From Clostridia bacterium (lineage in GTDB: Bacteria > Bacillota > Clostridia > Oscillospirales > Acutalibacteraceae), in NCBI GenBank assembly GCA_017436915.1, contig JAFSCE010000031.1, forward strand, positions 38,756 through 102,755: a stretch of 64,000 bases of DNA, given 5' to 3'. Below the pieces are notes generated by a model. That model had not been told where the DNA came from and did no database searches. It saw only the letters and a program-made list of their open reading frames with translations. Below, in pieces: positions 41,210 to 50,580 of the stretch (position 1 is its first letter; every line of letters begins with the position of its first letter). A program made the translations under genes and the position numbers.

Positions 41210-42025
41210 TTACTTATTCTTTTTCAATCTTGCTTTTGCTTCCTCAACGGTTTCGCCGTCTTTTGTGAGGTAAGCATCGACAAACTTATCCTCGATTTTC
41301 GTATAACCATCGACAACACCTTGTTCAATCTTTTTATAACCATCTACGACGTCTTTCTCGATTTTCTTATAACCGCTCATTGCAACTTGAGCGATTTTTT
41401 CATTTGCTTTAACCAGTTTTGATTTAGCCATATCGGTATATTTTCCTCCAATCAAATTGATTCCGAGAAGCAGTACAACGATCCATACAGCTGTTCCCGT
41501 AAAAATATTAAGTAATAAGATGTCCGGCTCTCCCATTCCCGGAAAGGACACTAACATCGACCTTTGCATTGTGTAAATCGAAGCACACGCATCCGCTAAA
41601 GAGATGTTTCGCAGTGTTTTTTGCACGGGCGAGGCAGACTGCTTCGCTTTTACCATGCCGACAATGGCAATGGTAATTTTTGTGAACGTGTACGTGGCAA
41701 TGGTAATCATGACGATTTCGTGAAAGGCCGTGCCCCGATCTTTCACGGCAGACAGGATATTCACACCCACGATGCAGAGCGACAGCACAACCAAAAGGAT
41801 GCCCGTCATACGCCGCACAAAACGCTCAATATCGTAATTTCCCTCTGCTTTACGGCTGATTCGTAATACGGAATGGCGGGTTACCGTCAATACGACGTAA
41901 TACGAACCAACCGTGATAAACCACCACGAATGTGTAAGGAATCCAATCATACAGTTACCGATCGCATAGATAACATTAACGATAAGACTTGTATAAGGAT
42001 TTCTTACAGTTGTTAACACGTTCAT
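41210..42025 (-). CDS. Hypothetical membrane protein with C-terminal 11-residue repeats
   Basis: 271 aa with about six membrane helices (starting near NVIYAIGNCMIGFLTHSWWFITVGSYYVVL) and a cytoplasmic tail in which GYKKIEKDVVD, GYKKIEQGVVD and GYTKIEDKFVD follow each other (residues 218-250). The 11-residue period suggests a right-handed amphipathic helix. I do not recognise a named family. It overlaps the upstream small membrane gene by 4 bases (ATGA) and both run divergently from a TetR-type regulator. Confidence 0.7.
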   Translation of the reverse strand: MNVLTTVRNPYTSLIVNVIYAIGNCMIGFLTHSWWFITVGSYYVVLTVTRHSVLRISRKAEGNYDIERFVRRMTGILLVVLSLCIVGVNILSAVKDRGTAFHEIVMITIATYTFTKITIAIVGMVKAKQSASPVQKTLRNISLADACASIYTMQRSMLVSFPGMGEPDILLLNIFTGTAVWIVVLLLGINLIGGKYTDMAKSKLVKANEKIAQVAMSGYKKIEKDVVDGYKKIEQGVVDGYTKIEDKFVDAYLTKDGETVEEAKARLKKNK

Positions 42026-42390
42026 TTGATACCTTTAATCATCGGGATGAGCGCAATCAACATGACGATGCCAAGTAAGCCAACAAGTGTACCCCAAATG
42101 ATTTGTTGCCACACAAGGCACATACACATACCGACGCCAAGCACCAAAGCGGCAACAACGGTGTAAATGATGCGAAATATAGTTTTCGCACTCATCTTCG
42201 GTAGTTTTTTATTCTCCATCTTGCACCAAACCAGTGCGGTTATGATACCCAACACAATGCCGATCGCACCGAAAATAACCCCTTCGGTGAAAGCATCCCA
42301 TTCCGGAAGAAGTGCCATGCACATTCCCAGCGCAAAAAGCACCCCGCTTACCGTTCCCAGGATCAATGCAACAAAACTACTCTTTTTCAT
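42022..42390 (-). CDS. Small four-helix membrane protein, hypothetical
   Basis: 122 aa, four hydrophobic helices in two pairs (LILGTVSGVLFALGMCMALLP, VIFGAIGIVLGIITALVW, IIYTVVAALVLGVGMCMCLVW, GTLVGLLGIVMLIALIPM). The first and third are similar (LGMCM / GVGMCM), suggesting an internal duplication. First gene of the two-gene unit; GAAAGGAG precedes its ATG. No family assigned; probably works with the downstream membrane protein. Confidence 0.7.
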   Translation of the reverse strand: MKKSSFVALILGTVSGVLFALGMCMALLPEWDAFTEGVIFGAIGIVLGIITALVWCKMENKKLPKMSAKTIFRIIYTVVAALVLGVGMCMCLVWQQIIWGTLVGLLGIVMLIALIPMIKGIK

Positions 42391-42416
42391 TTACAAATCT
42401 CCTTTCATTAAACCAA

Positions 42417-42490
42417 CACTTGTGTTTTTATTGCACTTGTAGTATACTATTTTCAACGATGAGAAACAATCATCAGATCAACAACAAGTG
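42417..42490. promoter_or_regulatory. Divergent promoters and candidate TetR operators
   Basis: CACTTGT occurs at 42417-42423 and 42434-42440 and inverted (ACAAGTG) at 42484-42490. The first copy sits in the palindrome AACAC-TT-GTGTT and the third in AACA-AG-TGTT. They flank or overlap two promoters sharing AGTATACT: plus strand TTGTGT-17-TATACT (42420-42448) and minus strand TTGTTT-17-TATACT (42441-42469). Confidence 0.55.
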
Positions 42491-42510
42491 TTGGAATAAT
42501 GGGGATTTCT

Positions 42511-43029
42511 ATGAACGTAAAGAACAACCGGCGACGCAAAGAGTCGCAAGAGAAAATTGAAAAAGCGTTTGTCGAGCTACTGCAAACACGTGAGATCAAA
42601 GAGATCACCGTTTCTGATCTTATTAAACTAACGGAATTAAACCGCAGCACGTTTTATGCAAACTATATTGACATATTTGATCTTGCCGATAAAACGAGAG
42701 AAAAACTGGAAAATGAGTTCAGCAATCTGTTTGCCGATTACGATTACTTTAACGATCGCAGCGGCGCACTGAAAATGTTCACCCATATTCGAGAAAACCA
42801 GCTGTTTTACAAAACGTATTTCAAGCTTTGTTACGACGATAAGCACCTTGTATCCATATACGATGCCAAACGCGCAGAAAAGGAACAAATAGACAGTAAC
42901 CTCAAGTATCATATTGAGTTTTTTAGAAACGGTTTAAATGCGATCATAAAACTTTGGCTTGCAGGCGGGTGTCAAGAATCGCCGGAAGAAATGGCAGAGG
43001 TTTTAAAGCGGGAATACAGAGGACGATAA
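42511..43029 (+). CDS. TetR/AcrR family transcriptional regulator
   Basis: 172-aa regulator. The helix-turn-helix lies in residues about 10-55 (IEKAFVELLQTREIKEITVSDLIKLTELNRSTFYANY), close to the TetR pattern; the C-terminal ligand domain (TetR_C_33-like) ends IKLWLAGGCQESPEEMAEVL, a sequence typical of DhaS-like TetR proteins of Firmicutes. ATG 42511 follows GGGGAT by 6; an ATG four codons earlier is possible. It is divergent from the two membrane genes, which it likely represses through the CACTTGT sites. Confidence 0.87.
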   Translation: MNVKNNRRRKESQEKIEKAFVELLQTREIKEITVSDLIKLTELNRSTFYANYIDIFDLADKTREKLENEFSNLFADYDYFNDRSGALKMFTHIRENQLFYKTYFKLCYDDKHLVSIYDAKRAEKEQIDSNLKYHIEFFRNGLNAIIKLWLAGGCQESPEEMAEVLKREYRGR

Positions 43030-43089
43030 GAAAAAGAGCGTTGATTGCACTCGACACTTATGGTACAATAACGCGCAGGAGTGGTCGTT

Positions 43090-43704
43090 ATGATTAAGAA
43101 CTACATATTTGATTTCGGAAACGTGTTAGCGCGGTTTGATCCGGATGAGTTGACCGCAGTTCACGTCGGGGATGCCAATACGCGGAAAACCGTCAGTGAC
43201 GTTGTCTTTGACCGATTGTATTGGGATCGTTTAGATGACGGCAGCATTACCGACGAGGAAGTGAAATCCGGTATTTGCAGTCGGTTGCCCAGCGAACTGC
43301 ACGAGTGCGCCTGCCGCGTTTACGAGGATTGGATCATATCCATGCCCACCATTAAAGGTATGGATAAAGTGGTGGCCGATATTAAGGCGCGCGGCGGCAA
43401 GTTATATCTTTTGTCGAATATCAGCATCGGGTTTGCCGAAACCTATACCGCCAATCCCGCGGTAAAAGACGTGCTGGATTTGTTTGACGGCTTGGTGTTT
43501 TCCGGCCCTATCGGGCTTGCTAAACCGCACCGCGCGATCTACGAGCATTTGCTGAGTCGTTTTCAACTCACTGCAGAGGAATGCTTGTTTATCGACGACA
43601 ATGCCGGTAATATTGCTGCCGCAAAAGAGGTCGGAATTCACGGATACTTGTTTGACGGCGACGTTGACGCGTTAAGAAAATCGCTACTTTTGGAGGAATC
43701 GTAA
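43090..43704 (+). CDS. HAD family hydrolase
   Basis: 204-aa HAD hydrolase. Motif I is DFGNVLARFD (the second catalytic Asp position is Asn, as in many subfamily IA members), motif II LLSNIS, motif III Lys in LAKPHRAIYEHL, motif IV FIDDNAGNIAAAKEVG. A helical cap lies between motifs I and II. CAGGAG precedes the ATG at 43090. Substrate unknown; likely a sugar or nucleotide phosphate. Its stop overlaps the PHP gene start by 1 base, so the two are coupled. Confidence 0.88.
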   Translation: MIKNYIFDFGNVLARFDPDELTAVHVGDANTRKTVSDVVFDRLYWDRLDDGSITDEEVKSGICSRLPSELHECACRVYEDWIISMPTIKGMDKVVADIKARGGKLYLLSNISIGFAETYTANPAVKDVLDLFDGLVFSGPIGLAKPHRAIYEHLLSRFQLTAEECLFIDDNAGNIAAAKEVGIHGYLFDGDVDALRKSLLLEES

Positions 43705-44507
43705 TGCTTTCCAATTTACATATGCACACCACACTTTGTGACGGCAAAAACACACCGGAAGAGGTCGTGCTTGCCGCCATTGAGAAAGGGTTTTCTTCAA
43801 TCGGGTTTTCCGGTCACGCCTATACCGATTTTGATCTGTCGTATTGTCTGAAAGACATGACCTCCTATCTTCACACCATGCGCGACTTGCAGGAGCGGTA
43901 CCGTTCTAAAATTGAGATATATGTCGGTGTTGAGGAAGATGCGGGATGTCTTCTCCCCAACCGCTCAGATTTTGATTACATTATCGGTTCTTCTCATTAC
44001 GCTCGGATCGACGATTCCTATCATCCAATTGACTCAGGTGCCGACCGCCTCAAGCAGTGTATTGAACTTTGTGACGGTGATCCGCTTAAACTGGCAGACT
44101 GTTATTACTGCACTTTTTGCGAGTATATCCTCGCACGCAAGCCGGATATTATCGGGCATTTTGATTTGATCACCAAGTACGATGAACTTGACACTTCGCA
44201 GTTCTTGAAACTTCCGGCATATCAAGCGCTCGCTGAGCGGTATTTGAAAGAAGCGCTAAAAAGCGACTGCTTGTTTGAGGTAAACACCGGTGCAATCGCA
44301 CGCGGATACCGCACCTCGCCCTACCCCAGTGCGGAGTTGTTGCACGTACTCAAGAAAAATGGTGGAAAACTGGTATTGTCCTCCGACTGCCACGCTGCAG
44401 ATAAGCTGGATTGTTTCTTTGCAGAAACAAGAGCGATGCTTCGCGACATTGGTTTTGAATACGTATACGCCTTATCAAAGGGTACGTTTATCAAAGATTA
44501 TCTGTAA
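43704..44507 (+). CDS. PHP-domain histidinol-phosphatase-like protein
   Basis: 267-aa metal-dependent phosphoesterase of the HisK/PHP group. Metal ligands appear in NLHMHTTLCDGKN, FSGHAYTDFD, YVGVEEDAGCL, GSSHYARID, IGHFDLITKYD and SSDCHAADKL. It may hydrolyse histidinol phosphate, although no his gene is near, and partner HAD hydrolase may share its pathway. The start ATG uses the A of the previous TAA. A terminator follows. Confidence 0.87.
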   Translation: MLSNLHMHTTLCDGKNTPEEVVLAAIEKGFSSIGFSGHAYTDFDLSYCLKDMTSYLHTMRDLQERYRSKIEIYVGVEEDAGCLLPNRSDFDYIIGSSHYARIDDSYHPIDSGADRLKQCIELCDGDPLKLADCYYCTFCEYILARKPDIIGHFDLITKYDELDTSQFLKLPAYQALAERYLKEALKSDCLFEVNTGAIARGYRTSPYPSAELLHVLKKNGGKLVLSSDCHAADKLDCFFAETRAMLRDIGFEYVYALSKGTFIKDYL

Positions 44508-44510
44508 AAC

Positions 44511-44543
44511 AAAAACACCGAGGAATCATTCCTCGGTGTTTTT
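44511..44543. terminator. Bidirectional terminator between PHP gene and tyrosine phosphatase gene
   Basis: A perfect 16-bp stem (44511-44526 with 44528-44543) with T and A runs at its ends closes both converging transcripts; on the minus strand it ends the 13-gene ruvC-clpE run. Confidence 0.85.
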
Positions 44544-44975
44544 TATGTGTTTAAGTAAGGCCTTGCATCCGTCATGGATCTGGTTGAATACCGCTTCAAA
44601 ACGGCCGCTGTACCAGGGATCCTCAATATCACCAGGTGTATCGGTGAAATCCAACAAGCGGTATACCTTTTTGTCGGGATCATCACCGATAATACGCATG
44701 AGCCGCGGAATATTGTATTCTTCCATTACGACGATATAATCAAACCGATCGTAATCCTCTGTCGTGATCTGACGTGCGCGGTGACCGCCAAACGGGATAG
44801 CGTGACGGCGCAAGGTATCTGCCGCCTTGGGATAGATCGGATTTCCGATCTCCTCGCGGGATACCGCCGTGGATTCGGCGTAAAGGTCTTCCCCTTTCGC
44901 CAAATCCTTGAAAATAAACTCAGCCATCGGTGAGCGGCAGATGTTGCCGTGACACAGAAACAGTACTTTTTTCAT
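44526..44975 (-). CDS. Low molecular weight protein tyrosine phosphatase
   Basis: 149 aa. The P-loop CHGNICRS (Cys8, Arg14) and the acid DPWYSGRFEAVFNQIHDGCKALL near the end define the LMW-PTP family; the Asp general acid is in EDPWYSG. In the arginine phosphatase YwlE the P-loop has Thr where this protein has Ile12, so tyrosine phosphatase is more likely (established for YwlE by mutation, inferred here). AAAGGAAAG precedes the ATG at 44975. It follows the clpE-like gene by 13 bases and ends the long operon. Confidence 0.9.
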   Translation of the reverse strand: MKKVLFLCHGNICRSPMAEFIFKDLAKGEDLYAESTAVSREEIGNPIYPKAADTLRRHAIPFGGHRARQITTEDYDRFDYIVVMEEYNIPRLMRIIGDDPDKKVYRLLDFTDTPGDIEDPWYSGRFEAVFNQIHDGCKALLKHIKNTEE

Positions 44976-44988
44976 ATCAAACTTTCCT

Positions 44989-47253
44989 TTAGAGAACATG
45001 GAAGGCAAGGTGATCCGCCTCTAAAGAAACGGCAATAGCGCTAATCACCTGATTGCGCTGTTCCACGATGAGGGATGCGATCTTATCCTCGATTTCACGG
45101 CGAACGGCGTTACGCAGATCACGCGCGCCACGTTTCCCGCCGTGTGTTTTATCCGCAAGATACAACGGCACGTCCTCCGACCACGTGAACTTGATTCCCC
45201 GTTCGTTAAGCGGGCTCACAAGTTCGTTCAGCATCAATACAGCAATTCCTGCGTAATCCGACTTGGTAAGAGGTGCAAAGTACACGATCTCATCCACACG
45301 ACTGATAAATTCAGGGCGCAGGAAATCCGACAGTGCTTTGGTTGCTTTATCACGGGATGCCTGTGCGTCACTTTTACCGAAGCCCATCAAGTTTTCTTGA
45401 ATATGACTGCCGGCATTTGAGGTCATGACAATAACCGTGTTTTCGAAATTGACAATGCGGCCGTGAGCATCGGTAACGCGACCCTCATCCAGAATCTGCA
45501 AAAGAATATTCAGCACGTCGGGATGGGCTTTTTCGATCTCATCAAACAAAATGACTGAGTACGGTTTTTGGCGCACTTTTTCGGTGAGTTGCCCTGCCTC
45601 ATCATAGCCAACGTAGCCGGGCGGTGAACCGATAATGCGGGATACGGCGTGCTTCTCCATAAACTCGGACATGTCAAGCCGTATCAACGTTTCGGGCGTG
45701 TCAAAAAGTTGCGATGCCAACACCTTTACAAGCTCGGTTTTGCCGACACCGGTGGGTCCGACAAAGATAAATGACGCCGGACGACGGCGCGGGCTGATCT
45801 GTACACGGCTGCGGCGGATTGCTGCAGCCACCAACGAAACCGCCTCGTCTTGACCAATGACATGGCGCCGCAGTTCCTCCTCCAAGTCCGCTAATTTGGA
45901 TAGCTCGTTTTCTTGGATTTTGGAGGCGGGAATGCCCGTCCACAGTTCAATCACTTTTGCGAGATGTTCTTCATTAAGCGGCATGTGAATTGCCGCGTCA
46001 CGGATAGCATCTATTGCTTGCTGTGTTTTCATCAGCTGTGCACGGATATTGGCTAAGTGCTCGTAATCGATCGTTTCACCTGCCATAACATCCGCTTCCT
46101 GCTTTTGAAGACTTTGCTCTTCAAGTAACAGTTTTGCATACTCGTCCGCTTTTTTATTTTGCAGTGCGGCCGTGGCACATGCTTCGTCTAACAGATCAAT
46201 TGCCTTATCCGGCAGATAGCGGTCCGTAATATACCGCTCGGACAGTTCCGCGGCTTTGCGGGCCAGCGCGTCTGACACGATAACGCCGTGATATTCCTCA
46301 TAATACGATTTAATGCCGCAAAGAACTTCCACGGTATCGTCGATGGACGGTTCTTCCACTTTGATTGGTTGAAAACGGCGTTCCAACGCCGCATCTTTTT
46401 CAATATTTTTGCGGTATTCGTTAAAGGTTGTCGCACCAATGACTTGGATTTCACCACGCGAAAGTGCCGGCTTTAGGATGTTGGCAGCGGACATCCCGCC
46501 TTCGGCATCGCCAACACCGACCAAGGTGTGCACCTCATCAATAAATAAAATGATGTTGCCTTTTTCCTTGACTTCGTCAACTAAACTTTTAATACGGCTT
46601 TCAAATTGACCGCGGAACTGCGTGCCCGCCACCAATCCGGTTAGATCAAGAAGACGTAGTTCCTTATTCTGCAACTTATACGGTACGTCGCCTGCGGCGA
46701 TACGCAATGCCAAACCCTCGGCGATCGCGGTTTTACCGACACCCGGTTCGCCGATCAAGCAGGGGTTATTTTTACTGCGGCGACAAAGAATTTGCACCGC
46801 ACGGTAGATCTCACGATCGCGTCCGACGATGGCATCTAATTTCCCTTCCCGTGCCTTAGCGGTAAGATCGGTTGTGAAGTTGTTTAGTATACTGCGTTTT
46901 TTGGCTTCTTTTTTCGGGGGATTTGAAGAATCTTCCGGTTGTTTTTCAGCAGTATTCTCCGCATTGAAATTTTGCCCGAACAAGTTTTGTAAAAACGGAA
47001 AAGAGGCAGCGCCGCCCGGCATGAAATTTTCATCCTCGCTGCCCTCAATATTCATCATTTCGCTAAGTTGTTCATCCATTTGTTCAAGCTCTTCTTGGCC
47101 GATACCGAACTTTGTCAGCAAATCGTCGACCGGCTTGATGCCAAGCTCTTTGGCGCATGTCAAACAAAGCCCCTCATTCGTGCTGTTATCACCCTCCATA
47201 CGGGTAACAAACACCACAGCAGGGCGTTTTTTACAACGGGAACAAACCATCAT
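44989..47253 (-). CDS. ClpE-like AAA+ ATPase with N-terminal zinc finger
   Basis: 754-aa Hsp100 unfoldase. Residues 4-33 hold a four-Cys zinc finger (CSRC...CLTC), as in ClpE and McsA, in place of the Clp N domain. AAA1 has [13 protein letters not shown] and [13 protein letters not shown]2 has [24 protein letters not shown] and a MGFG loop (after HIQENL) that resembles the ClpP-docking loop. It probably feeds misfolded proteins to ClpP, which is not in this window. Two adjacent ATGs compete; the second (47250) is 8 nt from AAGGAG. No CtsR or McsB gene is near. Confidence 0.9.
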   Translation of the reverse strand: MMVCSRCKKRPAVVFVTRMEGDNSTNEGLCLTCAKELGIKPVDDLLTKFGIGQEELEQMDEQLSEMMNIEGSEDENFMPGGAASFPFLQNLFGQNFNAENTAEKQPEDSSNPPKKEAKKRSILNNFTTDLTAKAREGKLDAIVGRDREIYRAVQILCRRSKNNPCLIGEPGVGKTAIAEGLALRIAAGDVPYKLQNKELRLLDLTGLVAGTQFRGQFESRIKSLVDEVKEKGNIILFIDEVHTLVGVGDAEGGMSAANILKPALSRGEIQVIGATTFNEYRKNIEKDAALERRFQPIKVEEPSIDDTVEVLCGIKSYYEEYHGVIVSDALARKAAELSERYITDRYLPDKAIDLLDEACATAALQNKKADEYAKLLLEEQSLQKQEADVMAGETIDYEHLANIRAQLMKTQQAIDAIRDAAIHMPLNEEHLAKVIELWTGIPASKIQENELSKLADLEEELRRHVIGQDEAVSLVAAAIRRSRVQISPRRRPASFIFVGPTGVGKTELVKVLASQLFDTPETLIRLDMSEFMEKHAVSRIIGSPPGYVGYDEAGQLTEKVRQKPYSVILFDEIEKAHPDVLNILLQILDEGRVTDAHGRIVNFENTVIVMTSNAGSHIQENLMGFGKSDAQASRDKATKALSDFLRPEFISRVDEIVYFAPLTKSDYAGIAVLMLNELVSPLNERGIKFTWSEDVPLYLADKTHGGKRGARDLRNAVRREIEDKIASLIVEQRNQVISAIAVSLEADHLAFHVL

Positions 47254-47274
47254 GGAAACTCCTTTTTTATGAAA

Positions 47275-47853
47275 TCACTGAGCGGATTCCGGAACAACCG
47301 CCTTGGAAGCGGCCGATTCTTTTCTCAATTTAAAATACAGTTGCAGATATTTGAAGAATGAAAACAACATGGTAGCGGCCACCAAAATAATCAGTACTGT
47401 TAAAACACTTGTCGGCATATCTGCCCATAACACGATCAGCAGCATAACGGCATAGAACAAGAAAGTCGAAACCTTCCCGAACCATTTGGAACCGCGTATG
47501 GTCGAGTTCTTGGAAAGTAGAATCCACCCGCCGATCGCCTGCAGAACTTCCTTTATCAGGCAAATAACAGCCAACGGTATCAATGCGTTATAACGCACGA
47601 CCAAGCACAGCAGTACCGTGATCTGCGTCAGTTTATCCGCCACCGGGTCCAACAATTTACCAATTTCCGTAATTTGGTTGCACCGCCTGGCAATCACGCC
47701 ATCGAACAAATCCGTGAGTCCTGAAAGCAATAACATCAGCAACGCCCACGATAAAAGGTTGTTAAAGTAAAGCACAACAAAAATCGGGAGCAAGACGATA
47801 CGCACCAATGAGAGAACATTGGGAATGTTCCACACAAACTTTAAACGTTCCAT
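47275..47853 (-). CDS. pgsA: CDP-diacylglycerol--glycerol-3-phosphate 3-phosphatidyltransferase
   Basis: 192-aa membrane enzyme making phosphatidylglycerol phosphate from CDP-diacylglycerol. The CDP-alcohol transferase motif is DLFDGVIARRCNQITEIGKLLDPVADK, with all Asp, Gly and Arg residues in place. It begins WNIPNVLSLVRI, standard for PgsA, and has about five membrane helices. It lies between cvpA and the clpE-like gene within the long operon. Confidence 0.92.
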   Translation of the reverse strand: MERLKFVWNIPNVLSLVRIVLLPIFVVLYFNNLLSWALLMLLLSGLTDLFDGVIARRCNQITEIGKLLDPVADKLTQITVLLCLVVRYNALIPLAVICLIKEVLQAIGGWILLSKNSTIRGSKWFGKVSTFLFYAVMLLIVLWADMPTSVLTVLIILVAATMLFSFFKYLQLYFKLRKESAASKAVVPESAQ

Positions 47854-47868
47854 TGCAAGTTACCTCAT

Positions 47869-48585
47869 TCAATCGAGATTAAGCACCGCCGAGAGAGGAT
47901 TGATCTGAGCAATCCATCCGGCTACCACACTATTATCTAAGTTTTTCTGCGTAAAGGGTCCCGTGGTGGTACCGGCCGCAATCAACTGCATGATCGTTAC
48001 CGCCACCAACGCAAACACGGCACCTTTTGCCAAACCGACCACGGTACCTAACAAGCCATCCGTTTGGCGAACAAGCGGCAGTTTGGTAATCGGTTTCAGC
48101 AGTTTCTCTAACAAACGGATCACAATCATGAGGATCGCAAACAAAAGCAAAAATGCAACGAAACGAATTACCGCCACCATCACCGGGCGAATCAAGTCAT
48201 CCACCAGATAGTCGGCAACCGCGGTACCGGTGTGATCGTTACCAACGGAATCTTGAATCCCCTGCGTGATCGTTTCGGTATCCAAAGCGGTCTGCACAAA
48301 CGTGGGAAGTGTATCGAAAACCGCCTGTGTCTGTTCCGTTAATGTCTGTGCTGCTCCCTCAACAACGGTTTCACTCCAAGTCGTTTCGATCTTTTCATGT
48401 AAACCGTCACGCAAAAGTCCATCATACACCACAGTCGAAACGGTAGCACTCAAAGAAAGTGCCAGTATAAACGCTATAATACAACCGGCAAGTTGGATGA
48501 TCGTGCGAATAAAGCCGCGGCGATATCCGACGATCGCTGCAACAGCAACGATGACAACAACGATAGCATCTAAAATATACGGCAT
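47869..48585 (-). CDS. CvpA family membrane protein
   Basis: 238 aa with four membrane helices. The N-terminus YILDAIVVVIVAVAAIVGYRRGFIRTIIQLAGCIIAFILALSLS is the CvpA motif (colicin V production protein family), though here an inserted outer domain of about 70 residues sits between helices 2 and 3. The exact role of CvpA in Firmicutes is unknown. AAAGGAGG precedes the ATG at 48585. Confidence 0.85.
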   Translation of the reverse strand: MPYILDAIVVVIVAVAAIVGYRRGFIRTIIQLAGCIIAFILALSLSATVSTVVYDGLLRDGLHEKIETTWSETVVEGAAQTLTEQTQAVFDTLPTFVQTALDTETITQGIQDSVGNDHTGTAVADYLVDDLIRPVMVAVIRFVAFLLLFAILMIVIRLLEKLLKPITKLPLVRQTDGLLGTVVGLAKGAVFALVAVTIMQLIAAGTTTGPFTQKNLDNSVVAGWIAQINPLSAVLNLD

Positions 48586-48644
48586 TCGAGGTCCTCCTTT
48601 ACAGTATTGACCAATATTGTACCATATCTGCGCAAAAATCACAA

Positions 48645-49811
48645 CTACGATTCCACACGTTGCAATTCACTCAGTGTTAACAATAACGGTCGATCACGGT
48701 ATTCCGTAACCAGCAAAGAATCCGATGGCGTGTGAACTTCATTTTCCAGCTTTGACTTTGAAAAATTGTATAAATGCGATTCTGTTAGCGCCAAAATTTG
48801 CGTATTTTGGCAAGAAACGCTGCGAAAATTTCCTTCCATCTGCTCACTTTTCCACACCGTTCCGGATCCATCAATCGTCCATACGTAACCGTCACCGGTG
48901 CTGCCAGAACGTTCCAACACCAGAGCGGATAAGGTGGTAGACGCACTGTAACCGATCGGTTCAAAACCGTCAAGAGAGATTTTATCAACTGCATTTCCTC
49001 GAGCGGGAAGAATCCATACCTCTTTATCTCCGACCGCAAGAACAGCACCGCTGCTGTAATAGTTGACGTCGTATAAAAGTAGATCTGAACCACTGTATTC
49101 AACGGGCTCAGTATCGGAGAAGTTGAACATCAACAGAACTGATTTCAGCATACCGCCTTCTGCAGTTGTGCCAACAGCCGCAATCCCCTTTCCGTTGGTT
49201 GCTAAGGAGATGTTTGTCAGTAAATATTTGCGGCACTGATAAGTGAAGACAGATTTTCCACGGCGGTCATACACCCCGATTTCACAAAGGTAACTCTGTG
49301 AAGCGCTATCCGTTACTACAGCAACCATACCGGAGGATAACAGACAAGATGCGTAAATCTTGCGATTTTCCAGCTCCATGGACAAAACTGTTTCGCGACG
49401 CGTCTCCAAGCGAAAACGGCTTCCTCCCACTTCGGTTATTAATGCATAACGCCCTGCTGTATGCAACGTAGGATTGGAAAAGGGATGGTTGCGCGTAACA
49501 ACTCGAGAGGCGGAAGAGTTGTAAAACTGCAATGATGTATCGGTGAGGGCAACCAAGTGTTGGTTCACCTCACTCATTGCCAAAACGGAATTTCCTTCAA
49601 TCGCGGTCGGAAATCCGTTGCCGGTCTGCGCATCGCCAAACCGTGCTTCTGCCCAATCCAAAACTGCCTCCGGGGCAATTTTATCCCAGTTGTTCCAAAC
49701 AAGAAAACCGACGACCAAAACAGCAACGACAATCAGAAGCCGCACGAACAAACGCAGCCAAGGAAGATACTGGTTTTTCGATCGGCGGCGCGGGCTTTTT
49801 GATTCGCTCAC
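48645..49811 (-). CDS. DUF5711-like membrane-anchored beta-propeller protein
   Basis: 388 aa: short basic cytoplasmic tail, one membrane helix (about 22-40), and an outer domain with repeated four-stranded patterns (NSVLAMSEVNQHLVALTDTSLQFYNSS, RYALITEVGGSRFRLE, KIYASCLLSSGMVAVVTDS) that look like a WD/YVTN-type propeller. It resembles clostridial DUF5711 proteins, function unknown. The GTG at 49811 follows AAAGGAGG by 7 and overlaps truA by 4 bases. Could anchor cell-envelope processes with the adjoining CvpA protein (inference). Confidence 0.75.
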   Translation of the reverse strand: MSESKSPRRRSKNQYLPWLRLFVRLLIVVAVLVVGFLVWNNWDKIAPEAVLDWAEARFGDAQTGNGFPTAIEGNSVLAMSEVNQHLVALTDTSLQFYNSSASRVVTRNHPFSNPTLHTAGRYALITEVGGSRFRLETRRETVLSMELENRKIYASCLLSSGMVAVVTDSASQSYLCEIGVYDRRGKSVFTYQCRKYLLTNISLATNGKGIAAVGTTAEGGMLKSVLLMFNFSDTEPVEYSGSDLLLYDVNYYSSGAVLAVGDKEVWILPARGNAVDKISLDGFEPIGYSASTTLSALVLERSGSTGDGYVWTIDGSGTVWKSEQMEGNFRSVSCQNTQILALTESHLYNFSKSKLENEVHTPSDSLLVTEYRDRPLLLTLSELQRVES

Positions 49812-50560
49812 GGTTGCCCCTCCTTTTGATACCAAACTTCATCTAAACACAATCCGCAAGCAGGCGCGGTAGCTCCGGCGCACTCACGGTTGCCGGTTTT
49901 GAGCGCACGCCTGACGCTTTCCAATGATAAGCGACCGGCTGTGACATCCAAAATCGTACCCACAAGGATACGAACCATATTATACAAAAAACCATCAGCT
50001 TCCACCGTGTACAGAACAGCATCGCCCTCTCGTGTAACCTCAGATCGGCGAATCGTTCGCACTTTATCCTGCACGGCACTGCCTACAGAGCAAAACGCTG
50101 AAAAATCGTGTGTACCTAAGAATAGTTGAGCGACCTCGTTCATACGCGCTTCATCAAGCGGCGAGCGCAAATGCAACGAAAAACCTTGTTCAAACGGATT
50201 GCGCACCGTCCCGTTCCAAATGCGATAAACGTATCGTTTCGCCGACGCGGAATACCGCGGATGAAACGCATCTGATACTGCGTTGCAGGAAAGAACCGCA
50301 ATATCCTCGGGTAAAACGGCATTAAGCGCTTGTACGAACTTTTCGTCAGACAAGCGCTTCGGTTGTGCGGTCGTGCAATAAAATCGACGGGCGTGTACAC
50401 CGGCATCCGTACGGCTGCAACCGGTAACAGCACTGCGAATACCGGTTACCCGTTCAATCGCATCCTGGAGAGTTTCCTGCACGGTAATGCCGTTCGGTTG
50501 CACCTGCCAGCCGTGATACCGCGTGCCGACATACTGTAACATCAAACACACATTTGCCAT
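49808..50560 (-). CDS. truA: tRNA pseudouridine(38-40) synthase
   Basis: 250-aa enzyme that isomerises U38-U40 in tRNA anticodon arms. The catalytic Asp52 lies in GCSRTDAGVHA; LQYVGTRYHGWQVQPNGITVQ opens the protein and the ADGFLYNMVRILVGTILDV block closes it. AAGGAGGG precedes the ATG at 50560. truA directly after ecfT is the standard Firmicute order. Confidence 0.95.
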   Translation of the reverse strand: MANVCLMLQYVGTRYHGWQVQPNGITVQETLQDAIERVTGIRSAVTGCSRTDAGVHARRFYCTTAQPKRLSDEKFVQALNAVLPEDIAVLSCNAVSDAFHPRYSASAKRYVYRIWNGTVRNPFEQGFSLHLRSPLDEARMNEVAQLFLGTHDFSAFCSVGSAVQDKVRTIRRSEVTREGDAVLYTVEADGFLYNMVRILVGTILDVTAGRLSLESVRRALKTGNRECAGATAPACGLCLDEVWYQKEGQP

Positions 50561-50580
50561 ACAGAGCCCTCCTTTTTCTA

